A DNA stretch of 64,000 bases from Pedomonas sp051304405 (lineage in GTDB: Bacteria; Pseudomonadota; Alphaproteobacteria; Sphingomonadales; Sphingomonadaceae), in assembly GCF_051304405.1 (NCBI RefSeq), contig NZ_JBPPGG010000002.1, positions 186,001 to 250,000 on the forward strand. The letters run 5' to 3'. The position numbers and the translations under genes are program-made. Under the pieces are notes generated by a model. The model saw only the letters and a list, made by a program, of their open reading frames with translations, was not told the DNA's origin and did not search any database. Shown here in pieces: positions 63,504 through 64,000 of the stretch. Position 1 is the stretch's first letter; each line of letters opens with the position of its first letter.

Positions 63504-64000
63504 TCAGCGCGTCAGCTCGCGCATGGCGCGGTCCAGCCCGTCGAGGGTGAGGGGGTACATGCGGTTCTCGAACAGGGTGCGGATCATGGTGGTGGACTGG
63601 CTGTAGTGCCAGTGCTTCTCCGGCGTCGGGTTGAGCCAGACCGTGTGCGGGTAGACGTTCAGCACCCGCTGGAGCCAGACCTGGCCCGCTTCCTCGTTCC
63701 AGTGCTCCACCGAGCCGCCGGGAATGGCGATCTCGTAGGGGCTCATGGCGGCGTCGCCCACGAAGATCACCTTGTAGTCGCTGGGGTATTTGTGGAGCAC
63801 CTCCCAGGTGGGCGTGCGCTCGGCCCAGCGGCGGCGGTTGTCCTTCCACACGCCCTCGTAGAGGCAGTTGTGGAAGTAGAAGAATTCCAGGTGCTTGAAC
63901 TCGGAGGTGGCGGCGGAGAACAGTTCCTCCATCACCTTGATGTAGGGGTCCATGGAGCCGCCCACGTCGAGGAACAGCAGCACCTTCACCGCGTTGTGCC
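63504..64000 (-). CDS. CoxE-like von Willebrand A domain protein (5' part beyond the window)
   Basis: The C-terminal 164 codons of a vWA-domain protein; reading stays open through the right edge, so the start is outside. The MIDAS-type motif is LFLDVGGSMD, followed by FKHLEFFYFHNCLYEGVWKD and VIFVGDAAMSPYEI, matching the alphaproteobacterial CoxE-like (COG3825) group. Such proteins often lie near a MoxR-type ATPase, which would lie upstream, outside this window. Confidence 0.85.
   Translation of the reverse strand, partial: HNAVKVLLFLDVGGSMDPYIKVMEELFSAATSEFKHLEFFYFHNCLYEGVWKDNRRRWAERTPTWEVLHKYPSDYKVIFVGDAAMSPYEIAIPGGSVEHWNEEAGQVWLQRVLNVYPHTVWLNPTPEKHWHYSQSTTMIRTLFENRMYPLTLDGLDRAMRELTR

Overview
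This window is a GC-rich (roughly two-thirds G+C or more), gene-dense chromosomal segment of an alphaproteobacterium. Evidence for the class: the RNase E carries an insertion in its S1 region; dgt-argS-SPOR-nagZ-scpA-scpB-tatABC run in one block; rpoZ, rsh, pyrE, pdxJ, acpS, lepB, rnc, era, recO and parC lie in one reverse-strand run; and there is a single bifunctional Rsh. The gene order resembles what I know of Sphingomonadales and neighbouring orders, but I cannot fix the genus. No rRNA, tRNA, CRISPR array, prophage or plasmid backbone was seen.

Layout. 1-2.4 kb: rne (reverse, 3' end off the left edge). 2.9-18.0 kb: a forward run for wall synthesis and remodelling, translation, chromosome organisation and export: amidase, PBP1a, prfB with a programmed +1 frameshift, a TPR/SPOR protein, dgt, argS, a second SPOR protein, nagZ, scpA, scpB, tatABC. 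18.0-21.2 kb: an accessory stretch with a truncated globin, a DUF2293-like protein, a small cytochrome c, and a 1.6-kb repeat-rich locus around a small coiled-coil membrane protein. 21.2-35.7 kb: a long reverse-strand housekeeping run (parC, recO, era, rnc, lepB, acpS, pdxJ, pyrE, rsh, rpoZ, an NlpD-like lipoprotein, surE, serS). Copies of a hairpin element (GGGAGGTGCAGGAGGG-type) lie in its gaps, and a 24-bp hairpin tandem repeat lies upstream of pdxJ.

36.2-40.5 kb: a forward cell-surface polysaccharide set (MBOAT acyltransferase, SGNH-like partner, polysaccharide deacetylase), with leader hairpins before the first and third genes. 40.6-43.6 kb: reverse M28 peptidase and a membrane diguanylate cyclase. 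43.76-44.60 kb: a complete IS5/IS427-type insertion sequence, inserted at the stop codon of a small membrane-protein gene. 45.0-46.7 kb: ettA. 46.9-49.9 kb: three reverse Tad-type pilus genes (two TadE-like, one TadG-like with a von Willebrand A domain). 50.2-51.6 kb: mlaA and chorismate mutase. 52.0-55.5 kb: polyprenyl diphosphate synthase and hrpB. 55.6-59.5 kb: a forward fatty-acid degradation set (MaoC-type dehydratase, FadB-like bifunctional enzyme, thiolase). 59.8-63.3 kb: L-serine dehydratase, a small unknown protein, and an Lrp/AsnC regulator divergent from a saccharopine-dehydrogenase-like enzyme with a nested palindrome between them. The right edge cuts a CoxE-like von Willebrand protein gene.

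Most of the window is core metabolism and cell-cycle machinery. I did not find a clear new defence or biosynthetic system. The best unexplained signals are the dispersed hairpin family, the 24-bp hairpin array before pdxJ, the repeat locus at 19.6-21.2 kb, the leader hairpins of the polysaccharide genes, and the calcium-loop motif in one TadE protein.
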